This document shows, in pieces, positions 1-8,640 of a stretch of DNA of 21,021 bases. Below the pieces are notes generated by a model. That model was not told the origin of the DNA and searched no databases. It saw nothing but the letters and a program-made list of their open reading frames with translations. The number at the start of each line of letters is the position of its first letter. Within the stretch, counting starts at the first letter, position 1. Both the position numbers and the translations under genes were made by a program. Origin of the DNA: Coptodactyla brooksi (lineage: Eukaryota > Arthropoda > Insecta > Coleoptera > Scarabaeidae); NCBI GenBank assembly GCA_033557675.1, contig JAWQRM010000614.1, forward strand, positions 1 to 21,021. The letters are read 5' to 3'.

Positions 1-1266
1 ATTAACACTAAGTTATGAATTATGTATTATAACTTTTTTGAATTCCCAATATTGGTCTTAATTACGTCGGCAGCAACAAAAAAAAGACAAGGAAATGTAC
101 TACGTATGTTCGCAGAATGTACCGCAATATGCAAAACCCACAGTGGTGGGAACGGGACCAATATATACATATCTGCAGTGGGTGCGGATTTTTGACCTAG
201 GCATAGCCAATTGAAAGAAACACTAGAATCAGAAAAATTTACTCATGAACTAAATAAAAAAGGATTTTAAAAATATTGTGAAATAAACCAAACTCTAAAA
301 ACCCTCTGCAGCATAAAATAAATCTTAATAAAAGGCTGGTTGGGAAGTATTCCACACATACCTGGGAAGCATTCCCTTATCCGCCACCTGGAGAGGCGCC
401 TTATGGGAGACTAGCAACCCCTCAAGGGTCCTTGAACATTAAAGCAGTTATAACCGTGCTTGTGCAAAACTTGAAGTCCTTTATTGGATTCATTCATGGC
501 TGCGACAAGATTTGCAGAAAACCGACGCAAACAGATAACATAACATTTACAATACTATTGCAAATAGCTAGTAAAGTGGGTACCCAACAAATTTAATAAC
601 TAAAATACTCGAAAACACAATACAGTAATCAAAATCGATACATAGTGAACTACGTTCACCTAGACAGTACCCTACATTTACCAAATAACAAAAATATTCA
701 AGAAGCACAACATAAACCTTGTATTCGGGGCTGCGCATCGTATAAAACACGCAACATAGCCAATAATATAAAAATCAATAAAATGGAATGATCTGTAATA
801 TACAAAATCAAATGTGGCACATGTGAAATTAAATAATAGTATATTACACCAAAGGAAGAAAGAACACTGATAGATATAAAGAATACATAAAATCCTGTAT
901 AAAAAACTTTGTCCTCCTTAGTTTTACTATACACCTGTAGTCCTTTGGGTCATAGTAACCCGATGTATGCAGGTACAGGAGGATTGTCAAGAATAGCTGA
1001 GAATTAATATATTTTATTGCGATTTTATTGCAGTACATAAACGAAAACAACGATGAAAAGCAGTCTTGTTACTAACAAAAGTAAAATGTATCATAATAAA
1101 GAATGTGACAAACACTAAATCTAAAAACAAGAGAGAATATCAAATAAATTCTGATGTACATCCAATTATGATTTATTGTTCATTGTTAATTACATTAACA
1201 ATGTATCTTACACGAATATTTATTACACTTACAACATGTTGTACTTGTTTTATTGTCATATTTTGA
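1..1266. other. Unassigned AT-rich flank
   Basis: I recognise no protein family or RNA gene here. Open frames of 60-78 codons exist on both strands (for example 568-750 and 844-1050 on the minus strand), but their compositions are not protein-like and no motif is visible. The stretch around 350-430 is less AT-rich and contains a GAGGCGCC run; it may be an old repeat tail, but I cannot name it. A perfect 10-bp inverted repeat with a 3-nt spacer lies at 1181-1203 and is listed separately. Confidence 0.5.
1181..1203. repeat. Perfect 10-bp inverted repeat
   Basis: CATTGTTAAT at 1181-1190 and its exact reverse complement at 1194-1203 are separated by TAC. Both arms contain TTAA, the piggyBac target tetranucleotide. 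It lies about 60 bp beyond the 3' end of the minus-strand piggyBac relic, so it could be subterminal sequence of that element. No terminal CCC..TTAA structure is evident, so this is only suggestive. Confidence 0.5.
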
Positions 1267-2180
1267 TCAACACATATTACATCGTACTCTTTTATTTTTA
1301 CTGGTTGCACCAGACGTAGATTTGCCACGTTGATCTTCAATTTTCTTTGTTACAATACTTTGATCAAACGTATCAACCGCTCCTTTGGTAGAGTTATAAT
1401 CTAGTATCATTTGTGGCTTCTTGTCGTACCTGCTGCTCATTTCCTTGTCACAGTGCATTGTGCTCATGAGAATAAAGTTTTGAATTGTTTAGGTACCTAT
1501 GACACAATTGTGGTATCCTTGATGAAATAAAAAGTAGAACTATGTACCTCTTTACTAATTGTAATCACGAGAAGTTCGGGTTTATTTATTCGGGTTTTCT
1601 TTTGAAGAGCATTTCACCTATTTTTTGGTATTTTTTTTTGATTTTTTCCTGGTACTTCACCCGGACATTTTCCCGTATAAATTTAAGCTTTCATGGCGTA
1701 GGAACTAGCACTGTCACAAAAAGTCCATATTTTGTCAACGGTAACATTGTCACCTATATTGTACAATTTAGGCACAATTGCTATTCACTTCTTCCAAACC
1801 TCTTTTATAAGGGCTAATCTGTCACTAAAGTTCGCGATAACTTGAAAGGCAGATAAAATATCCTTCACTCTGGATATGGCATACCTAGTTGAGGCAGGAG
1901 TAATTTTTATTATATTTTGACTAGATGCTCGTCCACTTTGGAGGAAAGTTTCTAACATCCAAGATATACATTTGTCTTTTGACTGCACTAACTACACAGG
2001 AACCACAGTATTTGTTTCCACCACGTCATTATCCGAAGGATCATAGTCTGCTTCGGATTTGTCATAGTCGGTATCATCGCTGGTATGATTCCCAACCTCA
2101 GAAGGATCTTCATCGTCGGATGCATTTGCATCTATCTCTGCTATTTCTTCATAAGATAGAAATCGCCTTGCCGTTATTTA
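1267..2180 (-). pseudogene. piggyBac transposase relic, internally deleted
   Basis: piggyBac transposases are DDD enzymes that cut and paste at TTAA. Read on the minus strand, recognisable blocks occur in family order. An acidic N-terminus lies at about 2170-1994 (RRFLSYEEIAEIDA, then Asp/Glu-rich, ending in a stop). TRYAISRVKDILSAFQ and LALIKEVWKK lie at 1988-1785. PKLYNIGDNVTVD, IWTFCDSASSYA and YTGKCPGEVP follow at about 1780-1640. KDTTIVS and the C-terminus lie at about 1540-1267, with STMHCDKE, KPQMILDYNSTKGAVDTFDQ and a final Cys pair (CNMC). Blocks normally far apart are adjacent: VTVD runs straight into KIWTFCD, and FQ into VIANFSDRL. Only about 0.9 kb remains of a frame usually near 1.8 kb. 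The third catalytic Asp region (GAVDTFD) survives; the stretch holding the second appears lost. Several stops and frame changes make it inactive. Assignment is from remembered family motifs and is strong. Confidence 0.85.
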
Positions 2181-2297
2181 TGATGATACTTATTCAACAC
2201 CTTATACTTTCACTACATCATGTTGTAAATTTATGGCAATCAATTGTTTGTTTTATTCAAAATTCAAACAAAGTACTCTTTGTATGCTGTGGTAAAT

Positions 2298-2322
2298 CTA
2301 GGTGCTGCCCCTAGGTGCTGCC
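2298..2322. repeat. Tandem duplication of a 12-bp word
   Basis: CTAGGTGCTGCC occurs at 2298-2309 and again at 2311-2322, a direct duplication with a 13-bp period. It lies just upstream (in minus-strand sense) of the piggyBac relic's N-terminus. It could be subterminal element sequence or a slippage product. Confidence 0.6.
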
Positions 2323-2500
2323 ACATATGTTGAACATAGAAATTTATTCGAGCGTGTTCAGTGTGCCTCTAACCTCTCATGTTGTTGCGTGTGATTGTGG
2401 ATTCAGTGTCTAAATATATTATTTTCCCCGAAATAATATCATAATACAGCGTAGCAAGGTATGTAATCATGATATTCACATATTATTCAATCAGATTTAA

Positions 2501-2533
2501 TCACATAAAGGTCACATAAAGATCTCATAAAGG
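2501..2533. repeat. Three tandem copies of an 11-bp unit
   Basis: TCACATAAAGG, TCACATAAAGA and TCTCATAAAGG follow one another without gaps at 2501-2511, 2512-2522 and 2523-2533. The array ends about 70 bp before the start codon of the plus-strand piggyBac relic, so it falls in its 5' leader. It may be a subterminal repeat of that element; no terminal inverted repeat was found to confirm this. Confidence 0.6.
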
Positions 2534-2600
2534 TAAGCAATATCGCAAAAATTACAGGTTGTAAATTTACAACATCATGCATTTGTAATCTTATTTTTAG

Positions 2601-4090
2601 ATGTCCAACAGAAAAAGATGGGAACCATATCTCATTGATAAGGACCTAAAGAAATACGTTGAAAACCTATCTGATAGTAAGGATAACTATGATTTTAACG
2701 ACGATGATAGAGTGGCTGATTCAGATTATGCTGGCCCTAGGGATCTGGATTCAGAAGATAATTCAGAGTCGGAGGCAGATAATGGTGTTCATGAAGAAGT
2801 AACAGACCGAAGATAATGTGATGCTTCAACAGTCCCGGGCCCTAGTTCGGCTATACCGTGAGGGAAATTGGTAATGACCAGCATGAAACACTTCCCAAGA
2901 AAAAGAAAGTTAGTACAACCAAATATTATTTGTTATTGAAATAAATATTGCGTTCTATTTTCCAGCTGATATGGTGTGGAAAAAGAGGAACTTTGTATTG
3001 AATGAGGAACAATTTCAATTTCATGGAGACACTATGCTGCCCGATGACATTCTACAATTGGCTGAGCCTTTTGAGGTTTTCAATTATTTTTTTTACAAAT
3101 GATATTATCGAGAAGATTGTAGAAGAAACCAATAGATATTCAGTCCAAAAAAAATGTGAATAAGCCACTAAACATCACTGCCCTCGAGATACCTCTCTGA
3201 TTCATATGCCAAACACGCGATCCCTCTGGTCGCCCGATTTGGGAATCGAGAAAATAAATAATGTCATGACTGTCAATCGATATGAAAAAATTCGTCAGTT
3301 TTTGCATTTCAATGACAATGAAACCTTGAGGAAATCCACAGCATGACAGGCTACATAAGATAGGTCACTTTCTAGATGAACTCAATAATTTTCGCTCGAT
3401 ACATCTGGAAGATTGCCTGTCTATGGATGAACAAACATGTTCGTCAAAAGCCAGGCATTATATGAAGCAATATTTACCAAATAAACCTCATAAATGGGGC
3501 TTCAAGTTTTTTGTTATGTGTGGTGTGTCGGGCTTCGCATAAAACTTCGAATTGTATACAGGCCAAGAAAATAGGGACGAAAACAGATTAGCGAACGAAC
3601 CTGATTTGGGCGCATGTGCAAATGTGGTAGTGACTTGGTTTATCTCAGTCAGCAGAGCATTTATTGCTTGGGAACCGTCCGTCGAAACAGAATCCAAAAC
3701 TGTCAACTGCCAGATGAAAAGAAAATGAAAAAGAAGAAGAGAGGAACCTCGGTCGAATTTGTTGGGAATTCAGATGGTGTCGAAATATCATCAGTGGTCT
3801 GGAAAGATAATAAGTTGGTGACACTATATATACATTTGCGGGCACAAATTCAATTCAAAATGTATCTTGATTTGATAAAAAAGGGAAGACGAAAGTTGAT
3901 ATTGAATGTTCCCATATAATAAAAGAATATCCATCACATGGATGGTGTGGACTTATTAGATAGCATATTGCGTCGCTACAAAATTTCTCTGCGAAGCAAA
4001 CAGTGGTACATTAGAATTTGTTATCACCTTTTAGATTTAGCTGTAGTAAACAGCTGGCTTGTTTATAGATGAACTGAAAGAAAAAAGATT
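2601..4090 (+). pseudogene. piggyBac transposase relic (second subfamily)
   Basis: An open N-terminal segment (2601-2816, 71 codons) is acidic, as in piggyBac N-termini. A degraded linker with a Lys-rich LPKKKK patch follows at about 2895-2908. The transposase core then resumes: WKKRNFVLNEEQ near 2975, MTVNRYEKIRQFLHF near 3270, LEDCLSMDEQ with the first catalytic Asp codon at 3426-3428, KQYLPNKPHKWGFKFFVMC near 3465 and FELYTGQEN near 3547. After about 3630 the frame shifts, and YLSQQSIYCLGTVRRNRI follows directly. The segment that normally carries the DNF motif (second Asp) is therefore missing. VVWKDNKLVTL lies near 3797 and the third-Asp motif DGVDLLDS at 3941-3964, ending in LRSKQWYIRICYHLLDL. 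Many stops make it inactive. The best-matching blocks differ clearly from the neighbouring minus-strand relic, so these are independent insertions. Confidence 0.88.
2909..2965 (+). other. Possible small intron in the piggyBac relic
   Basis: A GTTAGT donor-like site at 2909 follows the Lys-rich patch. TTCTATTTTCCAG, a good polypyrimidine-AG acceptor, ends at 2965, immediately before the frame that encodes DMVWKKRNF. The 57-nt length fits a minimal insect intron. However, joining the two sides as they stand does not keep the reading frame, so the intron is uncertain or the flanks have decayed. Confidence 0.25.
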
Positions 4091-4484
4091 TCATAAAAAC
4101 ATTTTAAGTGATCGACGACAGAGCTTTACAATGGAACATCTAACAATTTCGTGTTTTAAATGGAAACAGCTTTGTTTTGAAATTTGGTTTTGTTAAAACT
4201 GTTTAATATAAGAGTTTAAAGATATTTGTTTTAAAAATACATGTTCCGTTTATTAAATAATGTTTTGTAGCTATAAATTAAAATGTTTTAAACGTTTGTT
4301 TTATTTGAAGTATTTAAATGTTTTGTATGAAAACATGTTCTCATTTATTGCTTTATTTTTTTGTTTATGTATTAAATGTTAACATTATATTAATAAAGTA
4401 CTACATATATATAGATCAATGTTTATTTCATCAAAAATGTGTATATAGTTTATAAAATTTTGTAAAATGTAAACGATTTTTTGT

Positions 4485-4557
4485 ATATAATAATGCTTTT
4501 TTTGAATATAATAATGCTTTTTTGCCAAAATCGATATGCATTTTAGCAAAATGCATT
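4485..4557. repeat. 21-bp direct repeat and adjoining 9-bp palindrome
   Basis: ATATAATAATGCTTTTTT occurs at 4485-4502 and again at 4506-4523. It is followed at 4537-4557 by ATGCATTTT-AGC-AAAATGCAT, a perfect 9-bp inverted repeat. The whole 4100-4570 stretch downstream of the piggyBac relic is very AT-rich, with recurrent 'tgttttaaa' words. It may be the element's 3' untranslated or terminal region. Confidence 0.55.
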
Positions 4558-4795
4558 TTTAATGCTTTTTAATCCGGGCTCTAGTTATAATACACTTATA
4601 GTATTCATATCAATAAGGTTAGAAATAAAATTACATAAAATCAAATAAATCTAAATAGTTTTGGATCATAATGGCACGAGAGTTATATACGTAACAGTCT
4701 TGTTTAAAAATTTTAATAGTAGTGTTTGGCAATATTATACTTTACGCACCAGCAAACAATGCCACAAAATCTTGGAAATAAGTAGTGAAAGTTGT

Positions 4796-4855
4796 AGAAT
4801 CTGAAAATCCCTTTCGGGGATTTTCAGATTCTCTTTCGAAAAGAGAATCTGAAAA
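4796..4855. repeat. Three-arm fold-back repeat
   Basis: A 16-bp word (4796-4811, AGAATCTGAAAATCCC) is followed by its perfect inverse complement (4817-4832). A third copy of the core in the original direction (AGAGAATCTGAAAA, 4842-4855) pairs perfectly with 4821-4834. The middle arm can thus pair with either neighbour, giving two mutually exclusive hairpins with 5-nt (TTTCG) and 7-nt loops. Neither piggyBac nor the PLE family explains it. Confidence 0.75.
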
Positions 4856-4859
4856 CCAC

Positions 4860-6240
4860 CTTCTGTCGCACAAACTATCGTTTCGAACACATTGACAATA
4901 CGTACGTTACTAGACGATTTTCGAAAGCAACTACGAATAAATTTATAACGCCTACCACAGAATTGCCGCTCAAATACCACCTGATAATTTGAACCCTCTC
5001 CGCGGTTATAAAAACGGTTGAGATGTGCGTTCGTCAATGCTATCGAGGCAAGTGCGCGATTCGCTAATTGTCGTGCGACCTCCCGGATCACCCGACTCGT
5101 CTACGAATCAGACAATGATACAATACCCCTATGGGACAAGCTGTATTTTCCAGCACGGTATGGTACAGGTATGGAATTGGTTGTGAGCTGATATTTAGTC
5201 ACAACTTTACTAAGCAAATAAAGCTGATAACTCGTAAGTAATTTAATGCAGGAGTGACTCAATCCTAATCTGTCTACACAAAATATTAATAATCTACCGT
5301 ATCTTATATTCGTCAAAACATTCTCCGCCGTCAACGTTCCAGTTTGCATGTGCAAGAACTGAAAATGTAGCGCATACGTGTTCCTAACGCGGCAAATCTA
5401 AATTATGGCACACAGACGGTGTCGTGACTTTCGTTTTCCTTCGCTTTACTCGAAAACCATACCGAGCGTCTACAAATTTGCATATCACCCAGATCAACGA
5501 ACGAACCGAATGCGGCGTGTACGAAGAAACAAAGCGCCGCGTCTGCGCGTTATTCGTAATTTATGTGATGTCCGAGCTTCGAATATAAAGTGACCGATGG
5601 CCAGGAAGAAAGGGATTGCCCTTCCACCTCGAATTACTATAATTTCTCCTTAGCGAAAATAACTGTATACAAGTGTTTCGGTCCTCGTTCTTCCCCGTCA
5701 GCGAAATTTCTCCTCCGTCTCTGTCGCTCCCGAAGCCACCAGGCGTTATCTCTTTTCGCGAAGCATCCTCTTTCCACCATCTTGCGTCCTAAACTGGCCA
5801 TTTTTACGAGCGGTCGCGAACTGGGCAACGGTAAAAAGGAAATCGACTGTGTGATTAATATTATTATTGTTTTTATTGGTCTCTATACGACCGCGAACCA
5901 AATTTGTCGGTGCTAATTAAGTTTCGTCCAAGAAAGTAACACGTGACGAATTGAAATTATTGTTTCTGCCGCGTTTTTATTCCTTCTCCTCCCATTCTGC
6001 TGTATCGATGACATTTCAACGTGTGAAACCAATTGATATAGTATTCACTTATCGGTTGTTGAGTTGAAGAAATCGTTGGTCCAAATTTCGTCAAGAAATT
6101 GGTTGTCAAAGTTAAATTGAATTGTTACATCATTTGTGTGAATCTATTAGTTACTATGATTTGTCAACTGTGCGATACAAATTCTTAATTATAAACATGA
6201 ATCCACAATTTTCATTTTAAACATTTAGCCATGTTTTCTT
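4860..6240. other. Unassigned block, CpG-rich in places, no recognised element
   Basis: Base composition shifts here: CpG dinucleotides are frequent, especially about 5380-5860, against a strongly AT-rich surround. Reading frames of 60-118 codons occur on both strands (for example 4735-5091 minus, 5405-5593 plus, 5590-5916 plus), but none shows a domain and they overlap one another. An octamer-like ATTTGCAT lies at about 5475 and an AATATAAAG at about 5583. The block could be unique host DNA, for example a promoter or first-exon region, or conserved noncoding sequence. I see nothing that decides between these. Confidence 0.4.
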
Positions 6241-6406
6241 TACGAATTTCTTAGACAAGTAACAGTATGTCATCTGCTCTTACGCACAAGAATGATTGTG
6301 AGGCACCTCAAAACTAATGAACGAAGATCTCGCGACAACCAAGATGCAACGAACAACACTCATTTCCCAACTGATTATCCTGCAAACTCAAGACTCCAGT
6401 AGGATT

Positions 6407-6456
6407 TGCTACTAGAGCTAACAAACATCTCAACCACAATTCTACTGTCAACATAA
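6407..6456 (-). mobile_element. PLE leader/end fragment, inverted
   Basis: Read on the minus strand, this is the short segment that follows the hammerhead-like fold in other copies in this window: ATTGTGGTTGAG, then TGTTTGTTAG. It matches the minus-strand copy at 18752-18800 and, in the other orientation, 6697-6737 and 20240-20280. It lies about 12 bp from the plus-strand copy that begins at 6469, so the two make a small inverted pair. Confidence 0.65.
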
Positions 6457-6468
6457 GTCTAAGTGTAA

Positions 6469-6826
6469 TTTAAAAACAAACATAGAATATTTAATAACGG
6501 CCCTGCCCCTATACCTGTCTTGATCCTTTTTGACCTGTTCGGTAGAAGGACAAGATAATTAAAATCTAATTAGAAGTAAGCGAACCCATTAAAAAGTAAT
6601 TAGGGTAGGTGTAAAGCCTTGTTTTTCATTCTAGTTGTTCATTCTATCTCCTGAAGATGGTTTATTAGATAAACCGAAACATATGTTGAGTTTTAAAGCA
6701 TTGGTATTGTGGTTGAGGTATTTCTTAGTTCTAGTGACTACAAGTTTCTTCGTAGCTGTAAAGTGAATGGCGTTTTAGCTAAATTTTTTGATGAAAACTA
6801 TAAAATTAAAATTCATTCGTCATCCG
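6469..6826 (+). repeat. PLE 5' pseudo-LTR copy (tail, hammerhead-like fold, leader)
   Basis: This segment opens with the end of the PLE reading frame (LITALP/NNGPAPIP-type tail at about 6487). It continues through a noncoding tail, the hammerhead-like fold at 6648-6690 and the leader, into the N-terminal coding start. The C-terminal tail recurs at about 8286-8475 and the N-terminal start at 8478-8533, so this is a long direct repeat flanking the element body. PLEs are known for such tandem pseudo-LTR arrangements. In the downstream copy about 105 bp between CTGAAGA and the N-terminus is missing. Confidence 0.75.
6648..6690 (+). ncRNA. Hammerhead-ribozyme-like fold in PLE pseudo-LTR
   Basis: In order: a 5' stem I strand CTC, core box CTGAAGA (6651-6657), one extra T, a 7-bp helix II (GGTTTAT / ATAAACC with a 3-nt loop), core box GAAA (6676-6679), a very short helix III built on ACATATGT, a T-T cleavage-site position and a 3' stem I strand GAG. 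This matches a type I hammerhead (CUGANGA ... GAAA) with minimal stem III, a layout reported for Penelope-like elements. The extra base before helix II is non-canonical and may abolish activity. The same structure recurs at 20192-20234 with a G-U wobble in helix II. Confidence 0.5.
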
Positions 6827-8377
6827 TTTGAAGAAAGTTCAACAAGCATAAATGAAAAATAAATGAATTGATTGATTCTAATAAAACTTTAAAACCGATT
6901 TCGAATGAAACGTGTAACTTAGTTGTTAATGAATCTTCGGAAAAAGTTAAACCGGTGGAACTAAACCTATTGAGTGAAGGACTAAAATTTAGTCTAAATT
7001 ATTAAATACCCCCCGTTGAAGATATAATTATGGGCATTAAAATCGCGATTAAGTTCAAATGCAATAATACTAAAAATCAGATTCGTAATAACGCTAAGAA
7101 CATAATTTTGTGGAATTTAAATAACCAAAATAAAGTAAATACTAATGGGGGTCACAATAAGATAATACGCGATCTAAAACAGATATATTTAAACTTAACG
7201 TTTCTAACCCAACATTACTAGCTCCCCAACTTGTTCTATTTCTAAATGGCTTAACCATAAATTTAAAAACCTAGAAACTAAACCGGAATCATTTAAAATT
7301 AAAAATACCATTGACTTTATTGACAAAATTAAGGATACTAAACTTAACGACACAGGGATATTCACTTAATTTGACGTAACGGCGCTTTTTTCGAATATCT
7401 CAATTAAAGAAACTTCTTAAAGATTGCTTAATTAAAGGTAAAAAAAACACCCAAAGAAATTGATGAATATATTAAACTTACTAAAATATGCATGGACTTA
7501 AATTACTTCAGATTTAAAGAAAAATTCTTTCGCCTTTTCTTGTTAATTTCTTCGTAGCCTACTTTGAAACTAATTTAAAACAAAAGCTTAAATATTTTAC
7601 TAACACTTGGGTTAGGTAGGTGGATGACGTGACCGCGATTTCTGACACTGATAAGAGTAACATTCAAGAATTTATTAGGGAAATTAATTCCGAATATAAA
7701 ACAATAAAACTACATGTGAAATAGGAAAAAAGGGAAAATCAGCCTGCCTTAATACTTTATAATAATAAAGAAGTTAAATACATTGAAGAGTTAGGTATAT
7801 AAAACGAATTTAATAAAAATATAACATTTTAAGAAAAAATAAATTTAAACTTCACTTACGTAAACACACTACCCTTCAAGCAGCACTTAAACATGTATCT
7901 AAACAGTTCATTAAACTCACCTATGATAAAACCACTAAATTGTTAGCTAATATGTTGAAAACGTTCGATTTCAAAGTAGTGTTTACTAATAACAACATTC
8001 TTAAAAGTCGATTAGGTAATCCAAAAGATAAAATAGATTTAATAGACAAATCGGGAATTTATAAAATAAGTTGCACTAATTGCAATAAAAGTTACATAGA
8101 GCAAACGCGCAGGTCTCTTCAAATTGAGTATAAAGGGCACTTAAATCATTCTAAAAATTATAAACCAGAGAAATCCAGCGTGGCTGCCCACATGAGTACT
8201 CTTGACCACAGGATAAATGATAAAATAGAGTTAATTAAACAAGTTAATTCAAATAATCAACTTGGTGCAGCGGAAAGTATAGAAATTTTTAAAAACAAAA
8301 ATAAAATACTTAATAACGGCCCTGCTCCTATACCTGTCTCGATCCTTTTCGACCTGGTAGGTGGAAGGACAAGGTAA
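6700..8377 (+). pseudogene. Penelope-like reverse transcriptase/GIY-YIG relic (copy 1)
   Basis: PLE proteins join a reverse transcriptase (RT) to a GIY-YIG endonuclease. In order: an N-terminus with FLRSCKVNGVLAKFFDENYK (6750-6810); VVNESSEKVKPVELNLLSEGLKF near 6930-6990, the conserved pre-RT segment; KNTIDFIDKIKD near 7300; RT motif A FDVTALFSN with its Asp codon at 7373-7375; a fused NYFRFKEKFF..PFLVNFFVAYFE near 7500-7570, where motif B (GLPMGSPLS-like) is deleted; motif C, where the Tyr of YVDD is a stop codon (TAG 7617-7619) followed by VDDV. The last 145 codons (7940-8377) are open and carry the thumb-to-endonuclease junction and GIY-YIG domain: SGIYKISC, then YIEQTRRSL..GH, and AAESIEIF with the expected Glu. 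In YIEQT, Glu replaces the family Gly, and Glu also occupies the usual Arg position before GH. Multiple stops and shifts make it inactive. Confidence 0.88.
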
Positions 8378-8640
8378 TTAAAATCTAATAAGAAGTAAGT
8401 GAACCCAATAAAAAGTAATTAAGTAGGTATATAAGCCTTGTTTTTCATTTTATTTGTTCATTCTATCTACTGAAGACGTTTTAGCTAAATTTATTGATGA
8501 AAATTATAAAATTAAAATTCATTCGTCATCCGTCCTAAAATCTATTGAATCAGCAATAAAACATTGGTTAAACCTTGAAATTAAATAACTCTGCAGTAAG
8601 TTATCTAAGGTGTTTGTTAGTTCTAGTGGCTACGAGACAA
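8286..8640 (+). repeat. PLE 3' pseudo-LTR copy, rearranged
   Basis: Direct counterpart of 6469-6826. The tail after the stop codon runs to CTACTGAAGAC at about 8468-8477, then jumps straight to the N-terminal coding start. That start is open from 8478 to the stop at 8586-8588 (VLAKFIDENYKIKIHSSSV..., 36 codons), the longest N-terminus visible here. Leader sequence (GTGTTTGTTAGTTCTAGTG) follows at about 8611. The hammerhead-like fold is cut in half at CTGAAGA. The order tail, N-terminus, leader suggests a truncated tandem copy or post-insertion rearrangement. Confidence 0.7.

Noticed and set aside
340..480. GC-richer stretch with a frame reading FPYPPPGEAPYGRLATPQGS, possibly a retroelement tail
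   Set aside because: The frame is short, lies between stops, and matches no family I can name; left as unassigned.
568..1050. Three overlapping minus-strand frames rich in hydrophobic residues that could suggest membrane proteins
   Set aside because: AT-rich DNA generates Phe/Ile/Leu/Tyr-rich frames by composition; they overlap each other and have no start context or motif.
1925..2314. 129-codon plus-strand frame
   Set aside because: It is antisense to the piggyBac N-terminus read on the minus strand; its His/Ser-rich content is the complement of the acidic Asp/Glu-rich run.
4735..5091. 118-codon minus-strand frame, the longest in the first GC-richer block
   Set aside because: Its end lies across the three-arm fold-back and no domain, signal peptide or codon pattern supports it as a gene.
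5590..5916. 108-codon plus-strand frame with a C-terminal hydrophobic segment
   Set aside because: It is overlapped on the other strand by a 63-codon frame of equal plausibility, and no motif was found; not called as a gene.
7030..7221. 63-codon open frame as an independent gene
   Set aside because: It is simply the in-frame pre-RT portion of PLE copy 1, continuous with conserved blocks on both sides.
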